Assembly (NCBI RefSeq): GCF_011694815.1
Contig: NZ_CP050177.1
Location: 2,469,001 to 2,533,000, forward strand
Direction of reading: 5' to 3'
Source of the DNA: Streptomyces liangshanensis
GTDB taxonomy: Bacteria > Actinomycetota > Actinomycetes > Streptomycetales > Streptomycetaceae
DNA: 64,000 nt
Shown: positions 52,415 to 62,640 of the stretch, in pieces
Layout of the letters: each line of letters opens with the position of its first letter
Numbering within the stretch: position 1 is the first letter of the stretch
The notes under the pieces: generated by a model
What the model saw: only the letters and a program-made list of their open reading frames with translations
What the model was told of the DNA's origin: nothing
The model's database searches: none
Position numbers and translations under genes: made by a program

Positions 52415-53039
52415 GGCGTGGGTGGCGGGGTGGACGGTCTCCCGCGGCACCCGCCCCGCCGAACCCCGGCCCTGGGGGTACGTGATCCAGGTGGGCGCTC
52501 CCGGCCATGTGGCCCGGCACGTCCTCCCCGAGCCGGACGGCACGACGGTGCGGAAGCTCTGCGACACGATCACCGAGCCCGGCGTCTGGCTCCGCCTGAT
52601 GGCGCCGCGCGAGGAGGTCGCCGGATGGATCACCCCCGGGTGGACCCTGCGGGAGGATCCCGGCTTCCTGATGACCAAGGCCCTGCCCCACCCTGCTGGT
52701 CAGGCCGCTCCCCCTGCCCCGCCCGACGGCTACCGCCTGCGCACCGAGCGCGCCGCCGGGGTCGTCACGGTCCGGATCCTGGCCCCGGACGGGGAGCCCG
52801 CGGCGCGCGGCCAGGTCGCGCCGACCGGCGCCACCGCCGTCTTCGACCAGATCGGGACCGAGGCCGCGCACCGGCGCCGGGGGCTCGGGGCGCTGGTGAT
52901 GGGAACGCTGGAGCGGGCCGCGGCGGAGGCCGGCGCGGCGACCGGCATCCTGGGCGCGACCGTGGACGGCCGGGCCCTGTACACCGCGCTCGGGTGGGAG
53001 GTCAGGGGGCCGCTCACCGGAGCCGTCCGCGCCGGCTGA
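52392..53039 (+). CDS. GNAT-family acetyltransferase-like protein
   Basis: The 215-residue protein has an N-terminal region of about 100 residues (ITSAWVAGWTVSRGTRP; DTITEPGVWLRLMAPREEVAGWI). A GNAT half follows, with the acetyl-CoA loop FDQIGTEAAHRRRGLGALVMGTLERAA (Q/RxxGxG/A motif) and GILGATVDGRALYTALGWEV. The N-terminus may be a second, degenerate GNAT domain. Substrate unknown. TGTAAT lies 6 nt before the GTG start, which suggests a leaderless mRNA and places the start inside a perfect inverted repeat. It is divergent from lon. Confidence 0.85.
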   Translation: MDIAAITSAWVAGWTVSRGTRPAEPRPWGYVIQVGAPGHVARHVLPEPDGTTVRKLCDTITEPGVWLRLMAPREEVAGWITPGWTLREDPGFLMTKALPHPAGQAAPPAPPDGYRLRTERAAGVVTVRILAPDGEPAARGQVAPTGATAVFDQIGTEAAHRRRGLGALVMGTLERAAAEAGAATGILGATVDGRALYTALGWEVRGPLTGAVRAG

Positions 53040-53070
53040 TCCCCGGGGCGGCGTCCCGGGCGGAGGCCCG

Positions 53071-53126
53071 TTCCGGCGCGGCGATTCCGGCGCGTGCTTC
53101 CGGCGCGTGCTTCCGGCGCCCGATTC
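53071..53126 (+). repeat. Degenerate 13-14 bp tandem repeat upstream of the spermidine-synthase-like gene
   Basis: Four copies of TTCCGGCGC-type units; the middle two are identical TTCCGGCGCGTGC. It lies in the 223-bp gap 53040-53262, which otherwise shows no gene or clear promoter. Confidence 0.8.
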
Positions 53127-53262
53127 CCCGGATCCCGGTTGTGACCGGCCCCCCGGGACCAGCAGGATGGCGCCCGGGCGCCCCAGGACGCCGGACCGCC
53201 CACGCCGGCCGGCCGGCCGACCCGTGCCGCCCGGCGCAAACCCTCTCCCGAAAGGTCGCACC

Positions 53263-53967
53263 ATGTACGTGTCCGTCCCGGAACCCGGTCCGGACTCCGG
53301 CCCCGTCACCCTCGACCGCCGCGACGGCCCCCACGGCGAGGTCGTCCTGCGGCGGCGCGGCGCCGAACTGGAGATCATCGCCAACGGGTGCTTCCTGATG
53401 GACACGTCCGACGGCCGCTCCGAGCGCCTCCTCATCGACGCCGCCCTCGCCGCCCTCCCCGACGCCCGCCGCGCAGGCCACCCCTCCGTCCTCGTCGGCG
53501 GCCTCGGCGTCGGCTTCTCCCTCGCGCACGCCGCCGCCGACCCCCGGTGGGGCCGGATCGTGGTCGTCGAGCGCGAGGAGGCCGTCATCGACTGGCACCG
53601 CACCGGCCCGCTCGCCCGGATCTCGGGCGCCGCGCTCGCCGACCCGCGCACCGAGATCCTGCACGCCGACCTCGTCGCGTACGTACGGACCGCCACGGAC
53701 AGCTACGACGCCCTGTGCCTCGACATCGACAACGGGCCTGACTGGACCGTCACCGAGGACAACACGGGCCTCTACACGCCGAGCGGGCTCGCGGCGTGCC
53801 GGGAGCGCCTCAACCCCGGCGGTGTGCTGGCCATTTGGTCCGCGCAGCCGTCCGCCGCCTTCGGCGAAGCGCTCCGGAATGCCGGGTTCGGTGGAGTTAC
53901 GGCCGAAGAGATCCCTGTTGCCCGAGGCGTACCGGACGTCGTCCATCTCGCCGTTCGCACTGCGTAG
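53263..53967 (+). CDS. Spermidine synthase-like methyltransferase-fold protein
   Basis: The 234-residue protein has the spermidine-synthase/Rossmann pattern: ELEIIANGCFLMDTSDGRSERLL, then SVLVGGLGVGFSLAHA (nucleotide-binding glycine motif), VVVEREEAVIDWHR (acidic residue for ribose), LHADLVAYV, and the catalytic-like DALCLDIDNGPDW. The N-terminal tetramerisation strands of true SpeE are short, so it may not make polyamines. AAAGG lies about 9 nt before the ATG. It lies 120 bp upstream of the two-component pair, in the same direction. Confidence 0.85.
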   Translation: MYVSVPEPGPDSGPVTLDRRDGPHGEVVLRRRGAELEIIANGCFLMDTSDGRSERLLIDAALAALPDARRAGHPSVLVGGLGVGFSLAHAAADPRWGRIVVVEREEAVIDWHRTGPLARISGAALADPRTEILHADLVAYVRTATDSYDALCLDIDNGPDWTVTEDNTGLYTPSGLAACRERLNPGGVLAIWSAQPSAAFGEALRNAGFGGVTAEEIPVARGVPDVVHLAVRTA

Positions 53968-54087
53968 CCGTGACCCTGTTCCTGCCTCTACGCTGCTCCC
54001 ACACCCGCGATCTCCGTCCACATGGAGATCGCATGTGACGGATCGACGACGATCGCAGAACGCGTACCAGCCAGCAGGGGCGGGGCC

Positions 54088-54821
<734 letters not shown>

Positions 54822-54825
<4 letters not shown>

Positions 54826-56096
54826 CCCGCCCCCGGGACGGCGCACGCCGGGAAGCCGCCCCGTACGACGACTCGCGCGGCGGTCCGTTCGAGGGGTCGC
54901 GCGGCAGCTCCCAGGGCGGCCCGTACGAAGGTCCCCGCCGCGGCTCCCGGGGCGGTCCCGGCGCACGGCCGAGTGGACGGCAGGCAGGCCGGCCGGGCGG
55001 ACGTCCAGGACCGCGCGGCAGGGTCCCCGAGAAGACCGGCCTGCGGCCCTTCTCCATCAAGGCCAAGCTCGGCACCCTGGTCGTCGTCTCCGTCTTCATC
55101 ACCACCGGCCTGCTGATGGTGGCCCTGCGCACGGAGACCGAGCTGCGCTTCATCACCGTCTTCTCGGTGATCGCCACGCTCCTCATCACCCAGTTCGTGG
55201 CGCACGGCCTCACCGCCCCGCTCGACGAGATGACCACCGTCGCGAAGGGCATCTCGCACGGCGACTACACGCGCCGCGTCAGCGGCATCGACCGCCGGGA
55301 CGAGCTGGGCGACCTCGCCACCACCATCAACCGCATGGCGGACGACCTGGAGGCCGTCGACCGGCACCGCAAGGAGCTGGTCGCCAACGTCTCGCACGAA
55401 CTGCGCACCCCCATCGCGGCGCTGCGCGCGGTCCTGGAGAACGTCGTGGACGGCGTGTCCGCCGCGGACCCGGAGACGATGCGCACCGCCCTGCGGCAGA
55501 CGGAACGGCTGGGCAGGCTCACCGAGACCCTGCTCGACCTGTCCAGGCTCGACAACGGCGTGGTGACGCTCAAGGCCCAGCGTTTCGAGGTGTGGCCGTA
55601 CCTGTCCGGCGTACTCAAAGAGGCCAATCTGGCGGCGTCGCAGCGCGCGGTCGGCTCCGGATCCGGCAATCACACCCGTACGGACGTCCACCTCCACCTG
55701 GACGTCTCGCCGCCGGAACTGACCGCGCACGCGGACGCGGAGCGCCTGCACCAGGTCGTCGCCAACCTCATCGACAACGCGGTCAAGCACAGCCCGCCGC
55801 ACGGCCGGGTGACGGTACGGGCCCGGCGCGGCCCCCGCCCCGAGTCGTTGGACCTGGAGGTCCAGGACGAAGGGCCCGGCATACCGGAGGCCGAACGGCA
55901 CCGCGTCTTCGAGCGGTTCAACCGCGGCAGCGCGCCCTCCCCGCACGGTCCCGGCAGCGACGGGGGCACCGGTCTGGGGCTCGCGATCGCGCGGTGGGCG
56001 GTCGATCTGCACGGCGGACGCATCGGAGTGGCCGAATCCGCACGTGGCTGCCGGATCCGCGTCACTCTTCCGGGAATTCCCCAGGCGCGGGATTGA
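54822..56096 (+). CDS. Two-component sensor histidine kinase
   Basis: The 424-residue kinase has an unusual N-terminal cytoplasmic tract of about 75 residues rich in Arg, Gly and Pro with GGPFEG/GGPYEG repeats. Two close membrane helices follow ([37 protein letters not shown]) with only about 8 residues outside, then HAMP ([21 protein letters not shown]), the H-box [11 protein letters not shown], and the ATPase domain ([29 protein letters not shown]). The tiny sensor loop suggests membrane stress sensing or control by partner proteins. It overlaps its regulator and lies 280 bp before kgd. Confidence 0.95.
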
Positions 56097-56376
56097 CGTA
56101 GAGTTCGGACTTGTTAGCGCACGATCTCCGGGTACGGAGTCGGGGACGGGCGGACTACGGGCCGCGGACCCGCCGCAGCCGGGGACAGTGCTGGACGGGC
56201 GCTCTCCCGGCGAGGCGAACCAGGCTTGTTTCCCGCCATTTCATACGCTGAAACCCGCCGTCAGATGTGACTTGCACGACGATGGCCCGCCTGGCCTGCA
56301 CCTGCGGGCCCGGTTAGGCGTAGCCTTGATTCCCGCTGTCCATCACCTTGTGAAGCGGAAGAGGGCGGTTCACGCC
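56097..56376 (+). promoter_or_regulatory. kgd upstream region
   Basis: No gene is convincing in these 280 bp. A TAGCCT box (about 56319) roughly 50 bp before the start and several A+T-richer patches (for example around 56221-56250) could form the kgd promoter. No -35/-10 pair is assigned with confidence and no known operator was seen. Confidence 0.35.
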
Positions 56377-59300
56377 GTGTCGTCTCAGTCCCCCAGTAAG
56401 CCGAGCATCTCGACCGACGAAGACGGGCAAGGGAAGAACCCTGCCGCCGCCTTCGGTGCCAACGAATGGCTCGTCGACGAGATCTACCAGCAGTACCTCC
56501 AGGACCCGAATTCGGTCGACCGCGCCTGGTGGGACTTCTTCGCCGACTACAAGCCGGGCACGCCCGGCACGGCGGACAAGCCAGCGGAGACCGCAGCCGC
56601 GGGGGCTGCGGTGACCCCGGCCGCCACGACCGCCGCCTCGACCCCGACAGCCACCCCGGCACCGGCTCAGGCCGCCGCGCCGGCGCGGCCCGCGGACCGG
56701 GCCGCCGCGCCCGCCGCGCAGGCGCCGGCCCCCGCCGCCCAGGCTCCGGCCCCGCAGGCACCGGCCGCGCCCGCCGCGCAGGCCCCGGCGCAGGCCGCGG
56801 CGCAGGCCGCGGCCCCCGCCGCTCCCGCGCAGGCCGCGGCGAAGCCATCGACGAATGGCAACGCCCCCGCCGCCGCCGAGGGCCCGGAGTACGTGACGCT
56901 GCGCGGCCCGTCCGCCGCGGTCGCGAAGAACATGAACGCGTCGCTGGAGCTGCCCACGGCCACGTCCGTGCGCGCGGTCCCGGTGAAGCTGCTCTTCGAC
57001 AACCGCATCGTCATCAACAACCACCTGAAGCGCGCGCGCGGCGGCAAGATCTCCTTCACGCACCTCATCGGGTACGCGATGGTGCAGGCCCTCAAGGCCA
57101 TGCCGACGATGAACCACTCCTTCACGGAGAAGGACGGCAAGCCGACCCTCGTCAAGCCCGAGCACGTCAACCTCGGCCTGGCCATCGACCTGGTGAAGCC
57201 CAACGGCGACCGCCAGCTCGTCGTCGCCGGCATCAAGAAGGCCGAGACGCTCAACTTCTTCGAGTTCTGGCAGGCGTACGAGGACATCGTCCGCCGCGCC
57301 CGTACGAACAAGCTGACGATGGAGGACTTCACCGGCGTCACCGCGTCGCTGACCAACCCCGGCGGCATCGGCACCGTCCACTCCGTGCCGCGCCTGATGC
57401 CCGGTCAGGGCCTCATCCTCGGCGTCGGCGCGATGGACTACCCCGCCGAGTTCCAGGGCACCTCGCAGGACACCCTGAACAAGCTGGGCATCTCCAAGGT
57501 CATGACGCTGACCTCCACGTACGACCACCGCGTCATCCAGGGCGCCGCCTCCGGCGAGTTCCTGCGGATCCTCAGCCAACTGCTGCTCGGCGAGAACGAC
57601 TTCTTCGACGAGATCTTCAAGTCGCTGCGGATCCCGTACGAGCCGGTCCGCTGGCTCAAGGACATCGACGCCTCGCACGACGAGGACGTCACCAAGCCCG
57701 CCCGGGTCTTCGAGCTGATCCACTCCTACCGGGTCCGCGGCCACGTCATGGCCGACACCGACCCGCTGGAGTACCGCCAGCGCAAGCACCCCGACCTCGA
57801 CATCACCGAGCACGGGCTCACGCTGTGGGACCTGGAGCGGGAGTTCGCGGTCGGCGGGTTCGCCGGCAAGTCGATGATGAAGCTGCGCGACATCCTGGGC
57901 GTGCTGCGCGAGTCGTACTGCCGCACCACCGGCATCGAGTTCATGCACATCCAGGACCCGAAGCAGCGCAAGTGGCTCCAGGACCGCGTCGAGCGGCCGC
58001 GTGGCAAGCCCGAGCGCGAGGAGCAGCTGCGCATCCTGCGCCGGCTCAACGCCGCCGAGGCGTTCGAGACGTTCCTCCAGACCAAGTACGTGGGCCAGAA
58101 GCGCTTCTCGCTGGAGGGCGGCGAGTCCGTCATCCCGCTGCTGGACGCGGTCCTCGACTCCGCCGCCGAGGCGCGCCTGGACGAGGTCGTCGTGGGCATG
58201 GCCCACCGCGGCCGCCTCAACGTCCTCGCGAACATCGTCGGCAAGTCGTACGCGCAGATCTTCCGCGAGTTCGAGGGCAACCTCGACCCGAAGTCGATGC
58301 ACGGCTCCGGCGACGTGAAGTACCACCTGGGCGCCAGCGGCACCTTCACCGGGCTGGACGGCGAGCAGATCAAGGTCTCGCTGGCCGCGAACCCCTCGCA
58401 CCTGGAGGCGGTCGACCCGATCCTGGAGGGCATCGCCCGCGCCAAGCAGGACATCATCAACAAGGCCGGCACGGACTTCACCGTCCTGCCCGTCGCGCTC
58501 CACGGCGACGCGGCCTTCGCGGGCCAGGGCGTCGTCGCCGAGACGCTCAACATGTCGCAGCTGCGCGGCTACCGCACCGGCGGCACGGTCCACATCGTGA
58601 TCAACAACCAGGTCGGCTTCACCGCCGCCCCGGAGGCGTCCCGCTCCTCCATGTACGCGACGGACGTCGCGCGCATGATCGAGGCGCCGATCATCCACGT
58701 GAACGGTGACGACCCGGAGGCGGTCGTCCGCGTCGGGCGCCTGGCGTTCGAGTTCCGCCAGACGTTCAACAAGGACGTCGTGATCGACCTCATCTGCTAC
58801 CGCCGCCGCGGTCACAACGAGGGCGACAACCCGCAGTTCACCAACCCGCAGATGTACAACCTGATCGACAAGAAGCGCTCGGTGCGCAAGCTCTACACCG
58901 AGTCGCTCATCGGCCGCGGCGACATCACGCTGGAAGAGGCGGAGCAGGCGCTCCAGGACTTCCAGGGCCAGCTGGAGAAGGTCTTCGCGGAGGTCCGCGA
59001 GGCCACCTCGCAGCCCGCTCCGACGCATGTCCCGGACGCCCAGGCGGAGTTCCCGGTCGCGGTCACCACGGCCGTGTCCCAGGAGGTCGTCAAGCGGATC
59101 GCCGAGTCGCAGGTCGCCATCCCCGACACGGTCACCGTCCACCCCCGCCTGATGCCGCAGCTCCAGCGCCGCGCGTCCTCCGTGGACGACGGCACGATCG
59201 ACTGGGGCATGGGCGAGACCCTCGCCATCGGCTCGCTGCTCATGGAAGGCACGCCGGTCCGGCTGTCCGGCCAGGACACCCGCCGCGGTACGTTCGGCCA

Positions 59301-60261
59301 GCGCCACGCCGTCCTGGTCGACCAGGAGACCGGCGAGGACTACACCCCGCTGCTCTACCTGACCGACGACCAGGCCCGCTACAACGTCTACGACTCGCTG
59401 CTCAGCGAGTACGCGGCGATGGGCTTCGAGTACGGCTACTCCCTCGCCCGGCCGGAATCGCTGGTCATGTGGGAGGCGCAGTTCGGTGACTTCGTCAACG
59501 GCGCCCAGACGGTCGTCGACGAGTTCATCTCCTCGGCCGAGCAGAAGTGGGGCCAGACGTCCGGCGTCACCCTGCTGCTGCCGCACGGGTACGAGGGCCA
59601 GGGCCCGGACCACTCGTCCGCGCGTCCCGAGCGCTTCCTCCAGATGTGCGCGCAGAACAACATGACGGTCGCCATGCCGACGCTGCCGTCGAACTACTTC
59701 CACCTGCTGCGCTGGCAGGTCCACAACCCGCACCACAAGCCGCTGATCGTCTTCACCCCGAAGCTGCTGCTGCGCCTCAAGGCGGCCGCGTCGAAGGTCG
59801 AGGAGTTCACCACCGGCGGCTTCCGCCCGGTGATCGGTGACACGGCGGTCGCGGCGGGCACGGTCGATCCGGCCGCGGTGCGCAAGGTCGTCTTCTGCGC
59901 CGGCAAGGTCTACTACGACCTGGAGGCCGAGCGGCAGAAGCGCGGTACGACGGACACGGCGATCCTGCGCCTGGAGCGGCTGTACCCGCTGCCCGGCCAG
60001 GAACTCCAGGCGGAGATCGCCAAGTTCCCGAACGCCGACAAGTACCTGTGGGCCCAGGAGGAGCCGGCGAACCAGGGCGCGTGGCCGTTCATCGCGCTCA
60101 ACCTGATCGACCACCTGGACCTGGCCGTCGGCGCCGACATCCCGCACGGCGAGCGCCTGCGCCGCATCTCGCGGCCGCACTCCTCGTCCCCGGCGGTCGG
60201 CTCGGCCAAGCGCCACCAGGCGGAGCAGGCGCAGCTGGTCAACGAGGTCTTCGACGCCTGA
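56377..60261 (+). CDS. kgd: Multifunctional 2-oxoglutarate dehydrogenase/decarboxylase (E1-E2 fusion)
   Basis: This actinobacterial fusion runs the 2-oxoglutarate step of the TCA cycle. The 1294-residue protein has an N-terminal segment [20 protein letters not shown], an Ala/Pro-rich linker (about 65-165), and an acyltransferase domain with the catalytic His in [16 protein letters not shown] (about 384) but no lipoyl domain. The thiamine-dependent E1 domain follows ([64 protein letters not shown]). In mycobacteria and corynebacteria it is inhibited by a GarA/OdhI FHA protein. GTG start ([10 protein letters not shown]); GAGGG lies somewhat far upstream. Confidence 0.96.
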   Translation: MSSQSPSKPSISTDEDGQGKNPAAAFGANEWLVDEIYQQYLQDPNSVDRAWWDFFADYKPGTPGTADKPAETAAAGAAVTPAATTAASTPTATPAPAQAAAPARPADRAAAPAAQAPAPAAQAPAPQAPAAPAAQAPAQAAAQAAAPAAPAQAAAKPSTNGNAPAAAEGPEYVTLRGPSAAVAKNMNASLELPTATSVRAVPVKLLFDNRIVINNHLKRARGGKISFTHLIGYAMVQALKAMPTMNHSFTEKDGKPTLVKPEHVNLGLAIDLVKPNGDRQLVVAGIKKAETLNFFEFWQAYEDIVRRARTNKLTMEDFTGVTASLTNPGGIGTVHSVPRLMPGQGLILGVGAMDYPAEFQGTSQDTLNKLGISKVMTLTSTYDHRVIQGAASGEFLRILSQLLLGENDFFDEIFKSLRIPYEPVRWLKDIDASHDEDVTKPARVFELIHSYRVRGHVMADTDPLEYRQRKHPDLDITEHGLTLWDLEREFAVGGFAGKSMMKLRDILGVLRESYCRTTGIEFMHIQDPKQRKWLQDRVERPRGKPEREEQLRILRRLNAAEAFETFLQTKYVGQKRFSLEGGESVIPLLDAVLDSAAEARLDEVVVGMAHRGRLNVLANIVGKSYAQIFREFEGNLDPKSMHGSGDVKYHLGASGTFTGLDGEQIKVSLAANPSHLEAVDPILEGIARAKQDIINKAGTDFTVLPVALHGDAAFAGQGVVAETLNMSQLRGYRTGGTVHIVINNQVGFTAAPEASRSSMYATDVARMIEAPIIHVNGDDPEAVVRVGRLAFEFRQTFNKDVVIDLICYRRRGHNEGDNPQFTNPQMYNLIDKKRSVRKLYTESLIGRGDITLEEAEQALQDFQGQLEKVFAEVREATSQPAPTHVPDAQAEFPVAVTTAVSQEVVKRIAESQVAIPDTVTVHPRLMPQLQRRASSVDDGTIDWGMGETLAIGSLLMEGTPVRLSGQDTRRGTFGQRHAVLVDQETGEDYTPLLYLTDDQARYNVYDSLLSEYAAMGFEYGYSLARPESLVMWEAQFGDFVNGAQTVVDEFISSAEQKWGQTSGVTLLLPHGYEGQGPDHSSARPERFLQMCAQNNMTVAMPTLPSNYFHLLRWQVHNPHHKPLIVFTPKLLLRLKAAASKVEEFTTGGFRPVIGDTAVAAGTVDPAAVRKVVFCAGKVYYDLEAERQKRGTTDTAILRLERLYPLPGQELQAEIAKFPNADKYLWAQEEPANQGAWPFIALNLIDHLDLAVGADIPHGERLRRISRPHSSSPAVGSAKRHQAEQAQLVNEVFDA

Positions 60262-60287
60262 CCCGCTGCCACCGGCTGTGGTACGGC

Positions 60288-60337
60288 CCGGAGGGCCCGG
60301 CCCCGCGAGATGTCTCTCGTGGGGCCGGGCCCTCCGG
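60288..60337 (+). terminator. Strong terminator after kgd
   Basis: CCGGAGGGCCCGGCCCC and its exact complement form a perfect 17-bp stem, extended inside by GCGAGA/TCTCGT pairing. It starts 27 bp after the kgd stop. No U-run follows. Confidence 0.92.
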
Positions 60338-60375
60338 CGTTCCCGGCTCCCCCACAGGGTCGTTACGCTGGTCGT

Positions 60376-60558
60376 ATGTACTTCACGGACCGTGGGATCG
60401 AGGAACTGGAGAAGCGGCGCGGCGAGGAGGAGGTCACCTTCGCCTGGCTCGCCGAGCAGTTGCGCGTCTTCGTCGACCTCAACCCCGACTTCGAGGTGCC
60501 GGTCGAGCGGCTCGCGACATGGCTGGCGCGGTCGGACGACGAGGACGACGACGAGTGA
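60376..60558 (+). CDS. DUF6104-family small protein
   Basis: This 60-residue acidic protein starts MYFTDRGIEELEKRRGEEEV and ends in an Asp/Glu run (DDEDDDE). FAWLAEQLRVFVDLNPDFEVPVERLATWLAR forms two probable helices. It is highly conserved in Streptomyces downstream of kgd and matches the family I know as DUF6104. TACGCT lies exactly 6 nt before the ATG and there is no ribosome site, so the mRNA is probably leaderless. Confidence 0.88.
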   Translation: MYFTDRGIEELEKRRGEEEVTFAWLAEQLRVFVDLNPDFEVPVERLATWLARSDDEDDDE

Positions 60559-60583
60559 CGCGGGCCGGCGGCTCAGCCCGGCC

Positions 60584-60612
60584 TTGACTTCCCGTAACCA
60601 CGATATATCGTG
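60584..60612 (+). promoter_or_regulatory. Promoter with PadR-type palindromic operator
   Basis: TTGACT (60584-60589), a 16-bp spacer and TATCGT (60606-60611) make a good promoter. The perfect palindrome CACGATATATCGTG (60599-60612) overlaps the -10, and a second CGATAT half-site lies about 25 bp downstream. PadR repressors bind ATAT-centred palindromes, and a padR gene is second in the operon, so autoregulation is likely. Confidence 0.82.
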
Positions 60613-60678
60613 TCTCACAGGAGACGCGATATGTTGCGTTGTCGCGTCGCTTCGCGTCCGGCCCGGGAGGTCAGCACC

Positions 60679-61548
60679 ATGGAGTGGTCCGTCTCAGAGC
60701 CGAGGAAACTTGTCTTCGACGACCCGGTCACGGCGCTCAGCGTGCGCATCGTGGACGGCACGGTGAACGTCGTGGGCACGGACGGCGCGGCCCACCTGGA
60801 GATCTCCGGGATCCAGGGCCCCCCGCTCGTCGTGACCCAGGAGGGCTCCACGCTGACCGTCGCGTACGAGGACCTGCCCTGGAAGGGCTTCCTCAAGTGG
60901 CTTGACCCGCAGGGCTGGCGGCGCAAGGCCGTCGTGTCGGTGGCCGTCCCCGCCGGGGCGGCCGTCGAGGTCGGGGTGGTCAGCGCGGGGGCCGTGGTCT
61001 CGGGGATCCGGGGGCGTACGGACGTACGCGGCGTCACCGGCGACACCACGCTCGTCGGCCTCTCGGGGCCGGTCAGCGCCGAGTCCGTGTCCGGCGACCT
61101 GGAGGCCCAGGCCGTCAGCGGCGACCTCCACTTCCAGTCGGTGTCGGGCGACCTGACGGTCCTCGACGGTACGGGCTCCTCGCTGCGCGCCGAGTCGGTC
61201 AGCGGCGACATGGTCATCGACCTGGACGAGGCGGGCCGCCCGACCGAGATCCAGGTCGCCACGGTCTCCGGCGAGGTCGCGATCCGGCTGCCGCACCTCA
61301 CGGACGCGCAGGTGGAGGCGAACACGGCGAGCGGCAGGATCTCCAACGCGTTCGACGACCTGCGGGTCGGGGGGCGGTGGGGGGCGAAGAACATCACCGG
61401 CACGCTGGGGGCGGGCACGGGGCGCCTGAAGGCGACGACCGTGTCCGGCTCGATCGCGCTGCTGCGCCGGCCGGCGGCGGAACCGTACGACTCCCCCGCG
61501 CCGGCGCCCGCCTCCCCCGCCGCCCCCGCCTCCCCCAAGGAGCTCTGA
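60679..61548 (+). CDS. DUF4097 (putative adhesin-like) beta-repeat protein
   Basis: The 289-residue protein has the DUF4097 beta-helix pattern of VSG repeats: VSAESVSGDLEAQAVSGDLHFQSVSGDLTVLDG, ESVSGDMVIDLD and TVSGEVAIRLP. It has no signal peptide or membrane helix, so it is probably cytoplasmic. A Pro/Ala-rich tail ends it. GGGAGG lies 9 nt upstream of the ATG giving MEWSVSEPRK. It is cotranscribed with the PadR gene, whose start follows after 1 bp; DUF4097-PadR pairs are common in actinobacteria. Confidence 0.9.
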   Translation: MEWSVSEPRKLVFDDPVTALSVRIVDGTVNVVGTDGAAHLEISGIQGPPLVVTQEGSTLTVAYEDLPWKGFLKWLDPQGWRRKAVVSVAVPAGAAVEVGVVSAGAVVSGIRGRTDVRGVTGDTTLVGLSGPVSAESVSGDLEAQAVSGDLHFQSVSGDLTVLDGTGSSLRAESVSGDMVIDLDEAGRPTEIQVATVSGEVAIRLPHLTDAQVEANTASGRISNAFDDLRVGGRWGAKNITGTLGAGTGRLKATTVSGSIALLRRPAAEPYDSPAPAPASPAAPASPKEL

Positions 61549-61549
61549 C

Positions 61550-62485
61550 ATGCCCCCGGTCTTCGCCCACGGACGACTCCGCCTCTACCTGCTCAAGCTC
61601 CTGGACGAGGCCCCGCGCCACGGCTACGAGGTGATCCGCCTGCTGGAGGAGCGCTTCCACGGCCTGTACGCCCCCTCCGCGGGCACGGTCTACCCCCGCC
61701 TGGCCAAGCTGGAGGCCGAGGGCCTGGTCACGCACGCCACCGAGGGCGGCCGCAAGGTCTACTCGATCACGGACGCGGGGCGCGCGGAGTTGGCCGGGCG
61801 CAGCGGTGAACTGGCCGACCTGGAGCTGGAGATCCGCGACTCCGTCTCCGAACTGGCCGCGGAGATCCGCGACGACGTGCGGGGCGCGGCGGGGCAGTTG
61901 CGCAGCGAGATGCGGGCGGCGGCGTCGGAGAACCACCGCGGGTCGTCCAAGCCGGCCGGCTCCGACGACTGGTCGGCGGCGAAGGAGGAGCTGCGGCGCG
62001 CGCAGCAGGGCTGGAAGGAGCAGGCGCGCCGGGCGAAGGACGAGTCCCGCCGGGCCCGCGAGGACGCGCAGCAGGCGCGTCGCCAGGCCAAGGAGGCGCA
62101 GGAGACGGCCCGCCAGGAGATGCAGCGCATCGCGAAGCAGGTCCAGGACCAGGTGCAGGGGCACTTCGCGCGGGGGGACTGGCCCACGGGGTTGCGGGAG
62201 GGGCTGTCCGAACTGACGGGGCAGCTGCGAGGGGTGTACGCGGGATCCGCGCCGAAGGCCCCCGCACAGGAGGAGACGCCCGACGGCTGGCCGAAGGATG
62301 CCACGGGCTCGGGCGACCCGGCACGCGACCTGGACCGCCTGCTGGACCGCTTCCGCGACGACATCCGCGACGCGGCGCGCGACAACGGGGTGACCGAGGC
62401 CCAACTCGGCGAGGCAAGGCGCCACTTGTCCACGGCGGCAGCCCACATCACCGCCCTCCTACGCGTAACCGACCCCCCACGCTGA
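61550..62485 (+). CDS. PadR-family transcriptional regulator with long coiled-coil domain
   Basis: The 311-residue protein has the PadR winged helix at its N-terminus (LYLLKLLDEAPRHGYEVIRLLEERFHGLYAPSAGTVYPRLAKLEAEGLV). A long charged coiled coil follows (about 85-215), with Ala/Glu/Arg/Lys-rich heptads such as KEELRRAQQGWKEQARRAKD and EAQETARQEMQRIAKQV. A C-terminal helical region (RDLDRLLDRFRDDIRDAARDNGV) ends it. PadR proteins of this size are dimeric repressors; the coiled coil is longer than in PadR-s1. It probably controls its own operon. Confidence 0.94.
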   Translation: MPPVFAHGRLRLYLLKLLDEAPRHGYEVIRLLEERFHGLYAPSAGTVYPRLAKLEAEGLVTHATEGGRKVYSITDAGRAELAGRSGELADLELEIRDSVSELAAEIRDDVRGAAGQLRSEMRAAASENHRGSSKPAGSDDWSAAKEELRRAQQGWKEQARRAKDESRRAREDAQQARRQAKEAQETARQEMQRIAKQVQDQVQGHFARGDWPTGLREGLSELTGQLRGVYAGSAPKAPAQEETPDGWPKDATGSGDPARDLDRLLDRFRDDIRDAARDNGVTEAQLGEARRHLSTAAAHITALLRVTDPPR

Positions 62486-62505
62486 CCACACCGCGACCAA
62501 AAGAC

Positions 62506-62615
62506 GTCCTCAACCGCCGACCCAACCCAGCCCGTCCGGCGCTTGAGGACATCTTTGACCCGCACCGGACTCCAGGCGGACGCCGACCCCCAGCCCGTCC
62601 GGCGCTTGAGGACAT
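62506..62615 (+). repeat. Two copies of a 27-bp Streptomyces intergenic repeat, one forming a terminator-like hairpin
   Basis: The element containing CCGTCCGGCGCTTGAGGAC occurs identically at 62526-62552 and 62589-62615. The first copy pairs with GTCCTCAA at about 62506 to form a hairpin with TTGAGGAC. The same sequence family is scattered between genes in many Streptomyces genomes. The gap 62486-62640 holds nothing else visible. Confidence 0.85.
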
Positions 62616-62640
62616 CCGTGGGCCGCGGCCCGAGGGGCGC

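Noticed and set aside
56314..60618. 1434-codon minus-strand frame opposite kgd
   Set aside because: Same G+C shadow effect; no domain, and kgd on the plus strand is certain.
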